From assembly GCF_003480315.1 (NCBI RefSeq), contig NZ_QUIV01000029.1, positions 1 to 40,740 of the forward strand: a stretch of 40,740 nt of DNA, written 5' to 3'. Origin of the DNA: Clostridium sp. AM33-3. GTDB taxonomy: Bacteria > Bacillota > Clostridia > Lachnospirales > Lachnospiraceae. The notes under the pieces are model-generated. The model did not search any database. It had not been told where the DNA came from and saw nothing but the letters and a program-made list of their open reading frames with translations. This document shows, one piece after another, positions 1 to 7,350 of this stretch (position 1 is its first letter; every line of letters begins with the position of its first letter). The translations under genes and the position numbers were made by a program.

Positions 1-60
1 TCTGTAGGCCCTCCCCGGAACTTCGGACCCTTTCGTGCTATTCCCTTAAATTGCTATTTT

Positions 61-930
61 CTAGCTGCACATATGGCATGCGGCGCAGGCAGATGGTGCG
101 GTGGCACATCCGCCCATGGCGGTTTCGCGCAGTTCCGCCGGAAGGCGTTTGCCTACGGTGTACATGGTCTCTAACATTTCATCAAACGGGATGAGCTGGG
201 AGAGACCTGCAAGAGCCATCTCCGCTGCGATCAGGGCGTTGGCTACGCCTGCGGCGTTACGGTTCTGGCATGGGTACTCGACCAGGCCGCCGACCGGATC
301 GCAGACAAGACCCAGCATATTCATGAGTACGATGGTGGCTGCATCGAGGCACTGCTTCGGACTTCCGCCGAAGAGCTCTACGGCGGCGGAAGCCGCCATG
401 GCAGATGCAATACCGACCTCGGCCTGACAGCCGCCCACGGCACCGGCTACGGTCGCGTTTCTCATAGCCAGGTAACCGATAGCGCCGGCATTGAACAGGG
501 CTTTGGTGAGGTCATTATCAGAAAAACTGTGACATTCCTGCAGTGCCAGCAGCATACCCGGGACCACACCGGCGGAACCGGCGGTCGGAGCAGCCACGAT
601 GAGGCCCATGGAAGCGTTGGTTTCCAGAACAGCTACCGCGTAGGTGATGGCCTTTTCCAGCACATCGCCGCAGATACCGCGACCGGCTGCCTGGTGGGAA
701 GCCAGCTTTTCAGCTTCGCCGCCGATGAGGCCGCCCATGGAGCGAACCGGAGTCTGAATCGGAGTATGCGCGGATTCCTTCATAATTGCAAGAGCACGCG
801 CCATGCGTCTGCTGGCTTCCTCTTCCGGCATCTCGCCCTCGGTCATTTCTCTTCGGAGCATGATCTCAGAAATCGGGAGATTTTGATTCTGACATAATTC
901 TAAAAGTTCTTTCGCGTTTTTAAAATCCAT
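61..930 (-). CDS. sdaAA: L-serine dehydratase (ammonia-lyase), iron-sulfur type, alpha subunit
   Basis: Catalytic subunit of the oxygen-sensitive [4Fe-4S] L-serine deaminase, which converts L-serine to pyruvate and ammonia in the cytoplasm. The 289 aa are the usual length for the split Gram-positive alpha subunit. The glycine-rich PTAGSAGVVPG motif lies near residues 115-125. Candidate cluster cysteines are C168 (GGCQAEVG), C210 (CDPVGG), C221 and the Cys-rich tail ending CHMC at 285-288. It is the last gene of a minus-strand operon, 21 bp after sdaAB, with an AGGGAGG-like site before its ATG. No clear terminator is visible in the 60 bp left before the window edge. Family assignment is secure; the exact cluster ligands are inferred from the family. 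Confidence 0.96.
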   Translation of the reverse strand: MDFKNAKELLELCQNQNLPISEIMLRREMTEGEMPEEEASRRMARALAIMKESAHTPIQTPVRSMGGLIGGEAEKLASHQAAGRGICGDVLEKAITYAVAVLETNASMGLIVAAPTAGSAGVVPGMLLALQECHSFSDNDLTKALFNAGAIGYLAMRNATVAGAVGGCQAEVGIASAMAASAAVELFGGSPKQCLDAATIVLMNMLGLVCDPVGGLVEYPCQNRNAAGVANALIAAEMALAGLSQLIPFDEMLETMYTVGKRLPAELRETAMGGCATAPSACAACHMCS

Positions 931-951
931 TGTCTGTTGTCCTCCCTTTCT

Positions 952-1620
952 TTAGATCTGTACGACCATGACATCGCGTACGTTGACATTGTCTTTCAGG
1001 TTCTCTGTTACATCCTCCGGAAGCTTTCCATCGGATTCTACGATCGTGTAAGCGGTGTGTCCTTTTGCTTCGCGGAACAGTCGCATGAACGCGATGTTGA
1101 CGCCGCGGTCGCTTAAAACTTTGGTGATGTGGGCAACAACGCCAGGTTTGTCCTGCTGTACCACGATAATGGCACTGTACTCTCCGGTAAAGTCTACCTT
1201 TACGCCATTGATGCGAACGATGCGGACCTTGCCGCCGCCTAAGGATTCGCCGCGGATGGTCATGGTCTGGCCGTTTTTATTGGTCATGGAGATATCCACA
1301 GTGTTCGGATGGATCTCGGTTTCGATCTCATTCGGGGTGAAGGTATAAGCCAGGCCGGTTTCCTGCGCAATCTCGAAGGAATTACGGATGCGCATATCGT
1401 CGGTGGAAAATCCCATGATGCCGCCGAGGAGCGCCCGGTCGGTTCCGTGACCGTGATAGGTTTTGGCGAAGGAACCATAAAGCGTAAAATCAGCCCGGAC
1501 AACGTTTCCGCCGATCATTTTCTGAGCCAGAAAACCGATGCGGGCCGCACCTGCTGTGTGGGAACTGGACGGGCCGATCATGTTTGGTCCGAGCACATCG
1601 AAAACACTGATAAATGACAT
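952..1620 (-). CDS. sdaAB: L-serine dehydratase, iron-sulfur type, beta subunit
   Basis: Partner subunit of SdaAA (222 aa). The N-terminal SDH-beta domain carries the conserved GPSSSHTAG motif at residues 16-24, which contributes to the active site. The C-terminal third (about 146-222, with KPGVVAHITKVLSDRGVNIA) is an ACT domain, the ligand-binding fold that lets serine modulate related enzymes. The gene sits 1 bp downstream of the transporter stop and upstream of sdaAA, so the three are almost certainly co-transcribed and co-translated. The split alpha/beta arrangement is typical of Clostridia and Bacilli, in contrast to the fused E. coli enzyme. Confidence 0.96.
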   Translation of the reverse strand: MSFISVFDVLGPNMIGPSSSHTAGAARIGFLAQKMIGGNVVRADFTLYGSFAKTYHGHGTDRALLGGIMGFSTDDMRIRNSFEIAQETGLAYTFTPNEIETEIHPNTVDISMTNKNGQTMTIRGESLGGGKVRIVRINGVKVDFTGEYSAIIVVQQDKPGVVAHITKVLSDRGVNIAFMRLFREAKGHTAYTIVESDGKLPEDVTENLKDNVNVRDVMVVQI

Positions 1621-1621
1621 G

Positions 1622-2842
1622 TTAAGCCTCCTGAGTTTCTTTGATGATGAATTTGTGATAAATGGTATCTACAATGACGCCGATGGCGTTATCGCCGGAA
1701 ATGTTGCAGGCAGTTCCAAAGGAATCCTGGGTGATGTAAAGGGCAACCATGATCGCGCAGATCGGACCGTTCGGATCTCCGGCAGTGGTGCCGAATACCA
1801 TATAGAGGAACGGAAGCGCGGTCATAATGGATCCGCCCGGAGCACCCGGGGAAGCAACCATGGCAACACCGAGGGTCATGATGAACGGAACAACGGTAGC
1901 CAGGCTGATGGGCAGCTGGTTCATCAGGCAGACTGCGGTAGCGCAGGCTGTGATGGTGATCATGGAACCTGCCATATGGATATTGGCGCACAGCGGAACC
2001 ACGAAGTTACGGATCTGCTCGCAGACACCGTCGTTGGCTGCGCACTGTAAGTTAACCGGGATGGTGGCAGCGGAGGACTGGGTTCCCAGTGCGGTTGCGT
2101 ATCCCGGAAGCTGATTTTTGATCAGGGTTAACGGGTTCTTCTTGCTGATGGTTCCGGCAACGATGAATTGAATGGTGATGCAGATCAGGTGCATGGCAAT
2201 GACAACCAGGAATACCTTCCAGAGGATGCCAAGAATTGCAAAGGTCTTGCCGGAAATGGTCATATCCGTGAAGGTGCCGCAGATGTAAAGCGGCAGCAGC
2301 GGGATGATAACATTGTGGAGTACTTTGTCAATGATGGAGGAGAAATCCTTCATTGCATTGTACAGGGTATCACCGATCTCTTTTCCACGCATGGAAGAGA
2401 GGCACAGGCCCAGGACGAAAGCCAGGACCACTGCGGACAAGGTGTCCATGACCGGCTGGATGGCGATGGTGAAGTACGGGGACAGAGAAACCTCTGCGGT
2501 AGCAGCAATCTGGTCCAGCGCGTCAGCACTCATAAAGCTCGGAAACAGGCTTTCCGCAACCAGGAAAGATGCGGAACCTGCGATCAGGGTTGAGCCGTAA
2601 GCCAGGGCCACGGTGATGAGCAGGAGTTTTCCTGCGCCTTGGGACAGGTCTGCGATACCCATGGTAACGTAAGCCAGGATCATGAGCGGGATGACGAATT
2701 TTAAAAAGTTACTGAAAAATCCGGACAGTGTGACAACAAGACGGCAAAAGCCCTCCGGCAGAAACTGACCGAATAAGATACCGAGGATGATCGCCAGGAT
2801 CAGCTTTGGTACAAGCCCCATTTTGAATTTCTTTTTTTCCAT
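1622..2842 (-). CDS. Dicarboxylate/amino acid:cation symporter (DAACS), probable serine/threonine uptake
   Basis: Cation-coupled amino acid symporter of the glutamate/serine transporter superfamily, 406 aa with about 8 hydrophobic segments and re-entrant loops. Hallmarks are the serine-rich hairpin GTQSSAATIPV, the segment NIHMAGSMITITACATA, and the second re-entrant hairpin ASPGAPGGSIMTALPF followed by DSFGTACNISGDNA. The frame stays open upstream to 2989, but the start at 2842 is preferred because GGAGGG lies just before it and the extra residues lack membrane-protein character. It is the first gene of the sda operon, so its likely substrate is serine or threonine, as for SstT; that is inferred from context. 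Confidence 0.9.
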   Translation of the reverse strand: MEKKKFKMGLVPKLILAIILGILFGQFLPEGFCRLVVTLSGFFSNFLKFVIPLMILAYVTMGIADLSQGAGKLLLITVALAYGSTLIAGSASFLVAESLFPSFMSADALDQIAATAEVSLSPYFTIAIQPVMDTLSAVVLAFVLGLCLSSMRGKEIGDTLYNAMKDFSSIIDKVLHNVIIPLLPLYICGTFTDMTISGKTFAILGILWKVFLVVIAMHLICITIQFIVAGTISKKNPLTLIKNQLPGYATALGTQSSAATIPVNLQCAANDGVCEQIRNFVVPLCANIHMAGSMITITACATAVCLMNQLPISLATVVPFIMTLGVAMVASPGAPGGSIMTALPFLYMVFGTTAGDPNGPICAIMVALYITQDSFGTACNISGDNAIGVIVDTIYHKFIIKETQEA

Positions 2843-2896
2843 TTGTAAATTCCCTCCAATAACAAAAATGTGAATCACTTGCTGAAATCTGCAGCA

Positions 2897-2902
2897 ATTA
2901 TA
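2897..2902 (-). promoter_or_regulatory. Putative -10 of the serine operon promoter
   Basis: On the minus strand a perfect TATAAT lies about 55 bp ahead of the symporter start. No good -35 hexamer stands 16-18 bp upstream, as expected if transcription needs an activator such as the divergent LysR protein. This is an inference from sequence only. Confidence 0.5.
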
Positions 2903-2926
2903 TACAGATTCCATAAAAAATAGCGG

Positions 2927-2955
2927 TTGACGTCTTCGCAGGAGCATTATATCAT
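2927..2955 (+). promoter_or_regulatory. Promoter of the divergent lysR gene
   Basis: TTGACG and TATCAT are separated by exactly 17 bp, giving a good sigma-A promoter about 70 bp before the lysR start codon at 3029. It points away from the serine operon promoter in the same 186-bp intergenic region. Confidence 0.65.
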
Positions 2956-2965
2956 GGTAACATAA

Positions 2966-2980
2966 ATGAATCAAATTCAT
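2966..2980. promoter_or_regulatory. Candidate LysR-type binding box (T-N11-A palindrome)
   Basis: The 15-bp inverted repeat ATGAAT-CAA-ATTCAT fits the T-N11-A pattern of LysR-family operators. It lies just downstream of the lysR promoter, where it could mediate autorepression. Function is inferred; short AT-rich palindromes also occur by chance. Confidence 0.35.
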
Positions 2981-3028
2981 AGTTTTCATGAGTATGTTGA
3001 AAATAATTCAATCATAGGGAGGCGTTTT

Positions 3029-3985
3029 ATGGAATTTCGCCAGCTTCAGACCTTTATTCAGGCTGCACAGCTTCAGAGCTTTTCCAGGGCGGCAGTTCAG
3101 CTTGGTTATTCGCAGTCGGCAGTGACGGTCCAGATCCGCATGCTGGAAAAGGAGCTTGGAACGCGCCTGTTTGACCGGATGGGAAAGCAGGTGGTATTGA
3201 CACCGCAGGGACAGAAATTTTTGATGCACGCGAACACGATCCTCTACGAGGTAAACCGTACACGCCTGTCCATGCATGAGGATGAGGAACTGAAAAATCC
3301 GCTTCACATCGGCACGATCGAATCGCTGTGTGCGGCCAAATTTCCGGCTATTGTGAGCCGGTTCCGGGAACATCATCCACAGGTAAAGCTTCAGATCACG
3401 GTGGGAACCCCGGAAGAGCTGATTCGCATGATGGAGCACGATCAGCTGGATATCATTTATATTTTGGATGCGCCCCGGTGGAGTGAAAGCTGGGTGAAGG
3501 CCATGGAAGTGGCAGAGCCGGTCGTATTTGTGGCATCCCCGGCATTCTGGGCACAAAAATACGCAGAATGCGAGAAGAACGGCACAGTGAAATGGAGCAC
3601 AAAAACAGTTGGGCAGGAAGAAATATCGGTTCGGCAGATAACATTGGACCAGATTTTACAGGAACCATTTTTTTTAACAGAGAAAAATGCAAATTACCGC
3701 CAGGCACTGGACCAGCACCTTGCCTCCTGCCACTGCTGCCTGTCCCCGGTTCTGGAAATCAGTGATACAGCCTTTATCATCCAGATGCTGGAGCAGAGCC
3801 GCGGTCTTTCGTTTCTCCCGCTGTTTGCGGTGCAGAAGCAGATCTGGGAGGGAACACTTGCTGCTGTGGAGGTGGATGACGTGGAAATATCCATGTACCG
3901 TCAGATCTTTTACCACAAAAATAAGTTCAGAACGCGGGAAATGGAGCAGTTCATCATCTTTGCGTCCGAGGAAGAAAACCATTGA
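3029..3985 (+). CDS. LysR family transcriptional regulator, probable regulator of the serine operon
   Basis: LysR-type regulator of 318 aa. Residues 1-60 form the winged helix-turn-helix (MEFRQLQTFIQAAQLQSFSR, then AAVQLGYSQSAVTVQIRMLE), followed by the linker helix and a periplasmic-binding-protein-like effector domain (about 90-300). An in-frame ATG exists at 2966, but the one at 3029 has AGGGAGG immediately upstream and gives the canonical LysR N-terminus. It is divergent from sdaAB/sdaAA/symporter, the classical LysR arrangement, so serine or a related metabolite is a reasonable effector guess. No direct evidence of the effector is visible. Confidence 0.92.
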   Translation: MEFRQLQTFIQAAQLQSFSRAAVQLGYSQSAVTVQIRMLEKELGTRLFDRMGKQVVLTPQGQKFLMHANTILYEVNRTRLSMHEDEELKNPLHIGTIESLCAAKFPAIVSRFREHHPQVKLQITVGTPEELIRMMEHDQLDIIYILDAPRWSESWVKAMEVAEPVVFVASPAFWAQKYAECEKNGTVKWSTKTVGQEEISVRQITLDQILQEPFFLTEKNANYRQALDQHLASCHCCLSPVLEISDTAFIIQMLEQSRGLSFLPLFAVQKQIWEGTLAAVEVDDVEISMYRQIFYHKNKFRTREMEQFIIFASEEENH

Positions 3986-4019
3986 TGAAAAATTAATCCC
4001 ATAAACAAAACGGTTATGG

Positions 4020-4025
4020 TATAAT
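4020..4025 (+). promoter_or_regulatory. Extended -10 promoter of the potassium uptake genes
   Basis: TGG followed by TATAAT forms an extended -10 element 42 bp before the TrkH-like start codon. The -35 region is poor. This is a plausible but unproven promoter for the trkH-trkA pair. Confidence 0.5.
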
Positions 4026-4066
4026 CAATGTTAATTTGTAAATTTATCTGACAGAAAGGCGAAGCT

Positions 4067-5362
4067 ATGAATTTTCTAAAGAAACAGTCCCCGGTGCGGA
4101 TTATTTCGCTGGGCTTTGCGCTGGTGATCCTGATCGGATCGGTGCTTTTAAGTCTGCCCTGCAGCATACGGGACGGAGTTACGCTGCGTTACATTGATGC
4201 CCTTTATATGTCTACCAGTGCGGTGTGTGTAACAGGACTTCTCACTGTAGATGCAGGGGATACGTTTACGCCGCTTGGCCAGTTCTTTCTGGGTATGCTG
4301 ATCCAGGTCGGCGGTCTTGGGGTGACAGCGGTGGGAACCGGTGTGATCCTGGCCATGGGAAAGAAGATCAACCTGAAGGCCAGAAACCTGATCCGGGAGG
4401 CTGGCAATCTGGATTCCGGAAAGGGCGTGATCCGTTTTATCCGGCTGGTATTTCTGACTACGGTTACATTCGAACTGGCCGGAGCAGCATTGAGCTTTCT
4501 GGTATTTCGAAAAAACTTTCCACCGTTAAAGGCGGCCGGAGTCAGCCTGTTTCATTCGGTGGCTTCCTTCAATAACTCCGGATTTGACATTCTGGGCGGC
4601 GGTCAGAACCTGATTCCGTACCAGGATGATGTACTTTTGAATGTGGTGACCTGCGCCCTGGTTATTTTTGGCGGCATCGGCTTTTTGGTGATCCGTGAGG
4701 TCATTGCAAAACGGTTCCGATGGAAAAAGCTTTCCATGCACGCCAAGGTGGTGCTGTTTATGAGCCTGGTGCTGACGGCAGCCGGCACAGTGCTTTTAAA
4801 GCTGACAGAGGATATTACCTGGATGGGAGCTTTCTTTACCAGTGTATCCGCAAGAACCGCCGGATTTTCTACATTTCCGCTGGGATCTTTTTCCGGCGCA
4901 GGACTTCTGACGGTCATTGTGCTGATGGTGATCGGCGCTTCTCCGGGTTCTACCGGAGGTGGTATCAAGACTACGACCTGTTATGTGCTGCTTGAGGGAA
5001 TACGTTCTTCAGCAACAAATACATCGGAGAAGGCATTCCGCTATGCGGTCCCGGCTGACGCGTTCCGCAAGGCGGCAGTGATCACACTGCTGGCCATCGG
5101 TATTGTGCTGTCCGGAACTTATATTCTGGTGATTTTAGAGCCGGGCGTACCGTTTCTGGATGCGCTGTTTGAAATGAGCAGTGCCTTTGGTACTGCCGGA
5201 CTTTCGACCGGAATTTCTGCGGGACTTTGCGATGCGGCAAAAATCCTGACCATTCTGATCATGTTTATTGGAAGGCTGGGACCGCTGACGATCGCCTCCC
5301 TCTGGTATTTTACCAAGGGTGAGCGGGTAAGCTATCCGGAAGGAAATATCGCGATTGGATAA
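4067..5362 (+). CDS. TrkH/KtrB family potassium uptake channel subunit
   Basis: Membrane subunit of a Trk/Ktr K+ transporter. The 431 aa are closer to the compact KtrB type than to long enterobacterial TrkH. Four pseudo-repeats carry selectivity-filter glycines: SAVCVTGLL near residue 50, SFNNSGFD near 168, SARTAGFS near 265 and FGTAGLST near 380. The N-terminus is a membrane segment starting right at the ATG, with AAAGGCG nearby as ribosome binding site. It is followed after 28 bp by its RCK-domain partner, so the two form one operon. K+ or Na+/K+ uptake driven by membrane potential is the expected role. Confidence 0.94.
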   Translation: MNFLKKQSPVRIISLGFALVILIGSVLLSLPCSIRDGVTLRYIDALYMSTSAVCVTGLLTVDAGDTFTPLGQFFLGMLIQVGGLGVTAVGTGVILAMGKKINLKARNLIREAGNLDSGKGVIRFIRLVFLTTVTFELAGAALSFLVFRKNFPPLKAAGVSLFHSVASFNNSGFDILGGGQNLIPYQDDVLLNVVTCALVIFGGIGFLVIREVIAKRFRWKKLSMHAKVVLFMSLVLTAAGTVLLKLTEDITWMGAFFTSVSARTAGFSTFPLGSFSGAGLLTVIVLMVIGASPGSTGGGIKTTTCYVLLEGIRSSATNTSEKAFRYAVPADAFRKAAVITLLAIGIVLSGTYILVILEPGVPFLDALFEMSSAFGTAGLSTGISAGLCDAAKILTILIMFIGRLGPLTIASLWYFTKGERVSYPEGNIAIG

Positions 5363-5390
5363 AAATTGGAAAAGGGCATGGAGGAAAGCA

Positions 5391-6071
5391 ATGTTCAAAA
5401 AGAAGAGTAATGAAAAAAACACTTACGGAATCGTTGGTCTTGGCCGTTTCGGACATGCGCTGGCTCTGGAGCTGGCAGCGGCGGGAGCAGAGCTTGTGGT
5501 ACTGGATAAAGAAGAAGAAAAGGTGCGGGAACTGCGGGAGTATACGGAAAATGCTTACGTAGTGCATGCGCTGGATAAAAAGACACTGTCGGAGACCGGT
5601 GTGCAGAACTGCGATGTGGCGGTGGTCTGTATCGGTGAACAGCTGGATATCTCCATCCTGACTACACTGAATTTGGTGAGCCTTGGGATACCGACTGTCA
5701 TCTCCAAGGCCTCCAGTATGGAGCATGGGGAAATTCTGGAAAAGATCGGGGCCCAGGTGGTTTACCCGGAGCGCGACATGGCAGTGCGTCTGGCACACCG
5801 GCTGGAGGCAGTCCGCATGCTGGACTTTATCCAGCTGAGTGAAAAACTGAATATCTCCAAGATGATCATGCCGGAGCGCAGCGTAGGAAAAACCGTGGTG
5901 GAGGCCAATCTGCGCGGACGGTTTGGTGTCAACATCATTGCGGTGGAGAATGATGGAAAGCTGATCGAGACCATTACACCGGATTATGCGTTTAAGAAAG
6001 GTGATATTGCCTATATTTCCGGAAGCAAGGAGGCTTTAAACAGGCTCAGTGAATGGAATGGAAAAGCATAA
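5391..6071 (+). CDS. TrkA/KtrA family potassium transporter gating subunit (RCK domains)
   Basis: Cytoplasmic regulatory ring subunit of the K+ transporter encoded just upstream, 226 aa. The N-terminal RCK_N Rossmann domain has the nucleotide motif GIVGLGRFGHALA near residues 13-25 and the acidic end of beta-2 (VVLDKEEEK). The RCK_C (TrkA_C) domain covers about 145-220 (GRFGVNIIAVENDGK, FKKGDIAYISG). The frame extends upstream into trkH, but GGAGGAAAG before the ATG at 5391 fixes the start. KtrA-like proteins bind ATP/ADP and, through RCK_C, often c-di-AMP; this is family knowledge. Confidence 0.94.
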   Translation: MFKKKSNEKNTYGIVGLGRFGHALALELAAAGAELVVLDKEEEKVRELREYTENAYVVHALDKKTLSETGVQNCDVAVVCIGEQLDISILTTLNLVSLGIPTVISKASSMEHGEILEKIGAQVVYPERDMAVRLAHRLEAVRMLDFIQLSEKLNISKMIMPERSVGKTVVEANLRGRFGVNIIAVENDGKLIETITPDYAFKKGDIAYISGSKEALNRLSEWNGKA

Positions 6072-6938
6072 GGCAGAGCGCAAAGGACGTGATGATCTCT
6101 TACCGCTGTGAGTGGCAGATATGGATTTTCAGCTTTAGGAGGAGATCCTCGCGGACTTCCGGTCGCGGATCGATCATGGGATTTTTGGCTACACGGATCC
6201 GGACCAGGAATACTTTGATGCGCTGGATCACTGGTTCTTCACGCGTCATGGCTACCATGTAGATCGGGAAACGGTGACAGTGGGCTGCGGCGTGGTATAC
6301 GGCCTTGCCACCGGCGTAAAGGCATTTACAAAGGAGGGCGATGCGATCCTCATCCAGCAGCCGGTATATTATCCGTTCCGGGAAGTCATTTTACCAGCTT
6401 CCAGACTCTGGACGCGAAATACCAGGACAGCCTGGTGCTGTATACTTCACCAAGCAAAACCTTTAACGTGGCAGGATTTCAGCCGGCAAACATCATCATC
6501 CAGAACCAGAAGCTCCGGAAAGCTTACCGGAAAGCAAATGCGGCAGCGGGCTACAGTCAGGGAAACATTATGGGGCAGGTTGCCGTGAAAACCGTGTATA
6601 CCAAAGGCGCGCGGTGGGTGGATGAGCTTTTGGAGTATCTGACCGGAAACATGGAATATATGCGCACATTTGTGAAGGAGAACTTCCCGAAGGCGCATTT
6701 TGTGGAGCCGGAGGGTACCTATCTGACCTGGGTAGATTTTTCCGGCTATGGCTTCACCGATGAAGAGCTCGAGCATCTGATGGTAGAGGAGGCAAAGCTG
6801 TGGCTGGACTCTGGCAAGGTATTCGGACCGGAAACAGCACAGTTTGAGCGTTTCAATCTCGCCTGTCCGCGAACCACGGTCGTGAAGGCAATGGAGCAGC
6901 TGAAAGCTGCGCTTGATGTGCATGTCAGATGGAACTGA
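6057..6938 (+). pseudogene. Degraded MalY/PatB-type PLP aminotransferase (cystathionine beta-lyase family)
   Basis: Remnant of a pyridoxal-phosphate aminotransferase of the MalY/PatB type. Starting at 6057 the frame reads like the family N-terminus up to RDDLLPL, then TGA at 6109-6111 where the family has Trp (W-VADMDF). VADMDFQL follows, and a second stop TAG at 6136-6138. The frame then continues well (DHGIFGYTDPDQEYFDALDH, VYYPFREVI) to about 6400. There it jumps to another frame, with roughly 100 residues missing, and resumes with the PLP-lysine motif SPSKTFNVAGFQ and a normal C-terminus to 6938. Two nonsense changes, an internal deletion with frameshift and a shortened N-terminus make it a clear pseudogene. 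It overlaps the 3' end of the trkA-like gene by 15 bp. Confidence 0.85.
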
Positions 6939-6956
6939 AAATCCAGAATAAAATAG

Positions 6957-7018
6957 AAAAGGACATTTGACTTTTTTGAAACAAGATGTTAAAATTGTAT
7001 GGAAAAAGGACATATGAC
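6957..7018. repeat. Two direct repeats of a 15-bp motif upstream of the purine riboswitch
   Basis: AAAAGGACATTTGAC (6957-6971) recurs as AAAAGGACATATGAC (7004-7018), 47 bp apart and differing at one base. The core is a near-palindrome, read on the other strand as GTCAAATGTC and GTCATATGTC. A related GTCATGTGAC stands before the Crp-like remnant at 8646-8655. They may be operators for a regulator of the purine genes. The rest of the 6939-7132 stretch holds only a weak GCCG/CGGC hairpin with a T-run near 7040-7060. Confidence 0.35.
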
Positions 7019-7098
7019 ATGTAAAAATCGGTAATAGTGCCGAAAATATGCCGGCTTTTTGAGAAGCTTTGTCCGTATACTTTCCATATTCCAAAGTC

Positions 7099-7104
7099 TA
7101 TAAT
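7099..7104 (+). promoter_or_regulatory. -10 element of the guaD riboswitch transcript
   Basis: A perfect TATAAT lies 29 bp before the first base of the aptamer, which would place the transcription start near 7111. The -35 region is poor, so activation by a regulator is possible. Confidence 0.5.
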
Positions 7105-7132
7105 AACAACAACTTCATAAAACAGGTGACGA

Positions 7133-7194
7133 TATGTATATTCTGGAGATGGGTCCAGAGTTTCTACCAACTGCCGTAAAGAGTTGACTACATA
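7133..7194 (+). promoter_or_regulatory. Purine (guanine-type) riboswitch aptamer
   Basis: Three-helix junction of the purine class. P1 is TATGTA/TACATA (7133-7138 with 7189-7194), P2 is TCTGGA/TCCAGA (7142-7147 with 7154-7159), and P3 is CAACT/AGTTG (7168-7172 with 7182-7186). The diagnostic J2/3 GTTTCTACC and loop 3 CCGTAAA are intact. The specificity base before the P1 3' strand is C (GACTA, position 7188), so it should bind guanine or hypoxanthine rather than adenine. Mild deviations are J1/2 TATTC instead of TAATC-like and loop 2 GATGGG instead of the usual ATATGG-like heptamer. It precedes guanine deaminase, which fits the ligand. Confidence 0.85.
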
Positions 7195-7198
7195 GTTA

Positions 7199-7228
7199 CA
7201 TGAACCGGGGAACCCCGGGAGTTTCATG
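7199..7228 (+). promoter_or_regulatory. Expression-platform hairpin between aptamer and attenuator
   Basis: CATGAA-CCGGGG-AA-CCCCGG-(GAG)-TTCATG forms a stable hairpin directly after the aptamer. The segment CATGCG (7225-7230) overlaps its 3' arm. CATGCG is also complementary to CGCATG (7272-7277) inside the terminator, so a mutually exclusive antiterminator pairing is possible. Confidence 0.5.
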
Positions 7229-7262
7229 CGACTGTGTGCTACTCCGGAAAGAAAAAACCAGC

Positions 7263-7297
7263 AGAGAATTTCGCATGAGCGCGGAATTCTCTTTTTT
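7263..7297 (+). terminator. Intrinsic terminator (attenuator) of the guaD leader
   Basis: The 12-bp stem AGAGAATTTCGC / GCGGAATTCTCT (one G-U pair) has loop ATGAGC and is followed by a six-T tract. It lies between the purine aptamer and the guaD ribosome binding site, so it is the output of the riboswitch. Confidence 0.85.
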
Positions 7298-7350
7298 GTT
7301 TTCAGTACAATGTATGGGGATAAGGAACATATAGGAAAGGATGAATAAAT

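Noticed and set aside
1..60. Similarity between TCCGAAGTTCCGG-like sequence at the left edge (read on minus) and TCCGAAGGTTCGG near 40709 at the right edge as an element boundary
   Set aside because: The match is short and imperfect, with no integrase, target duplication or composition change; it is likely coincidence.
7040..7066. GCCG/CGGC hairpin with T5 after the aminotransferase pseudogene as a terminator
   Set aside because: Only 4-5 base pairs with an 8-nt loop; too weak to annotate, though it may be a decayed terminator.
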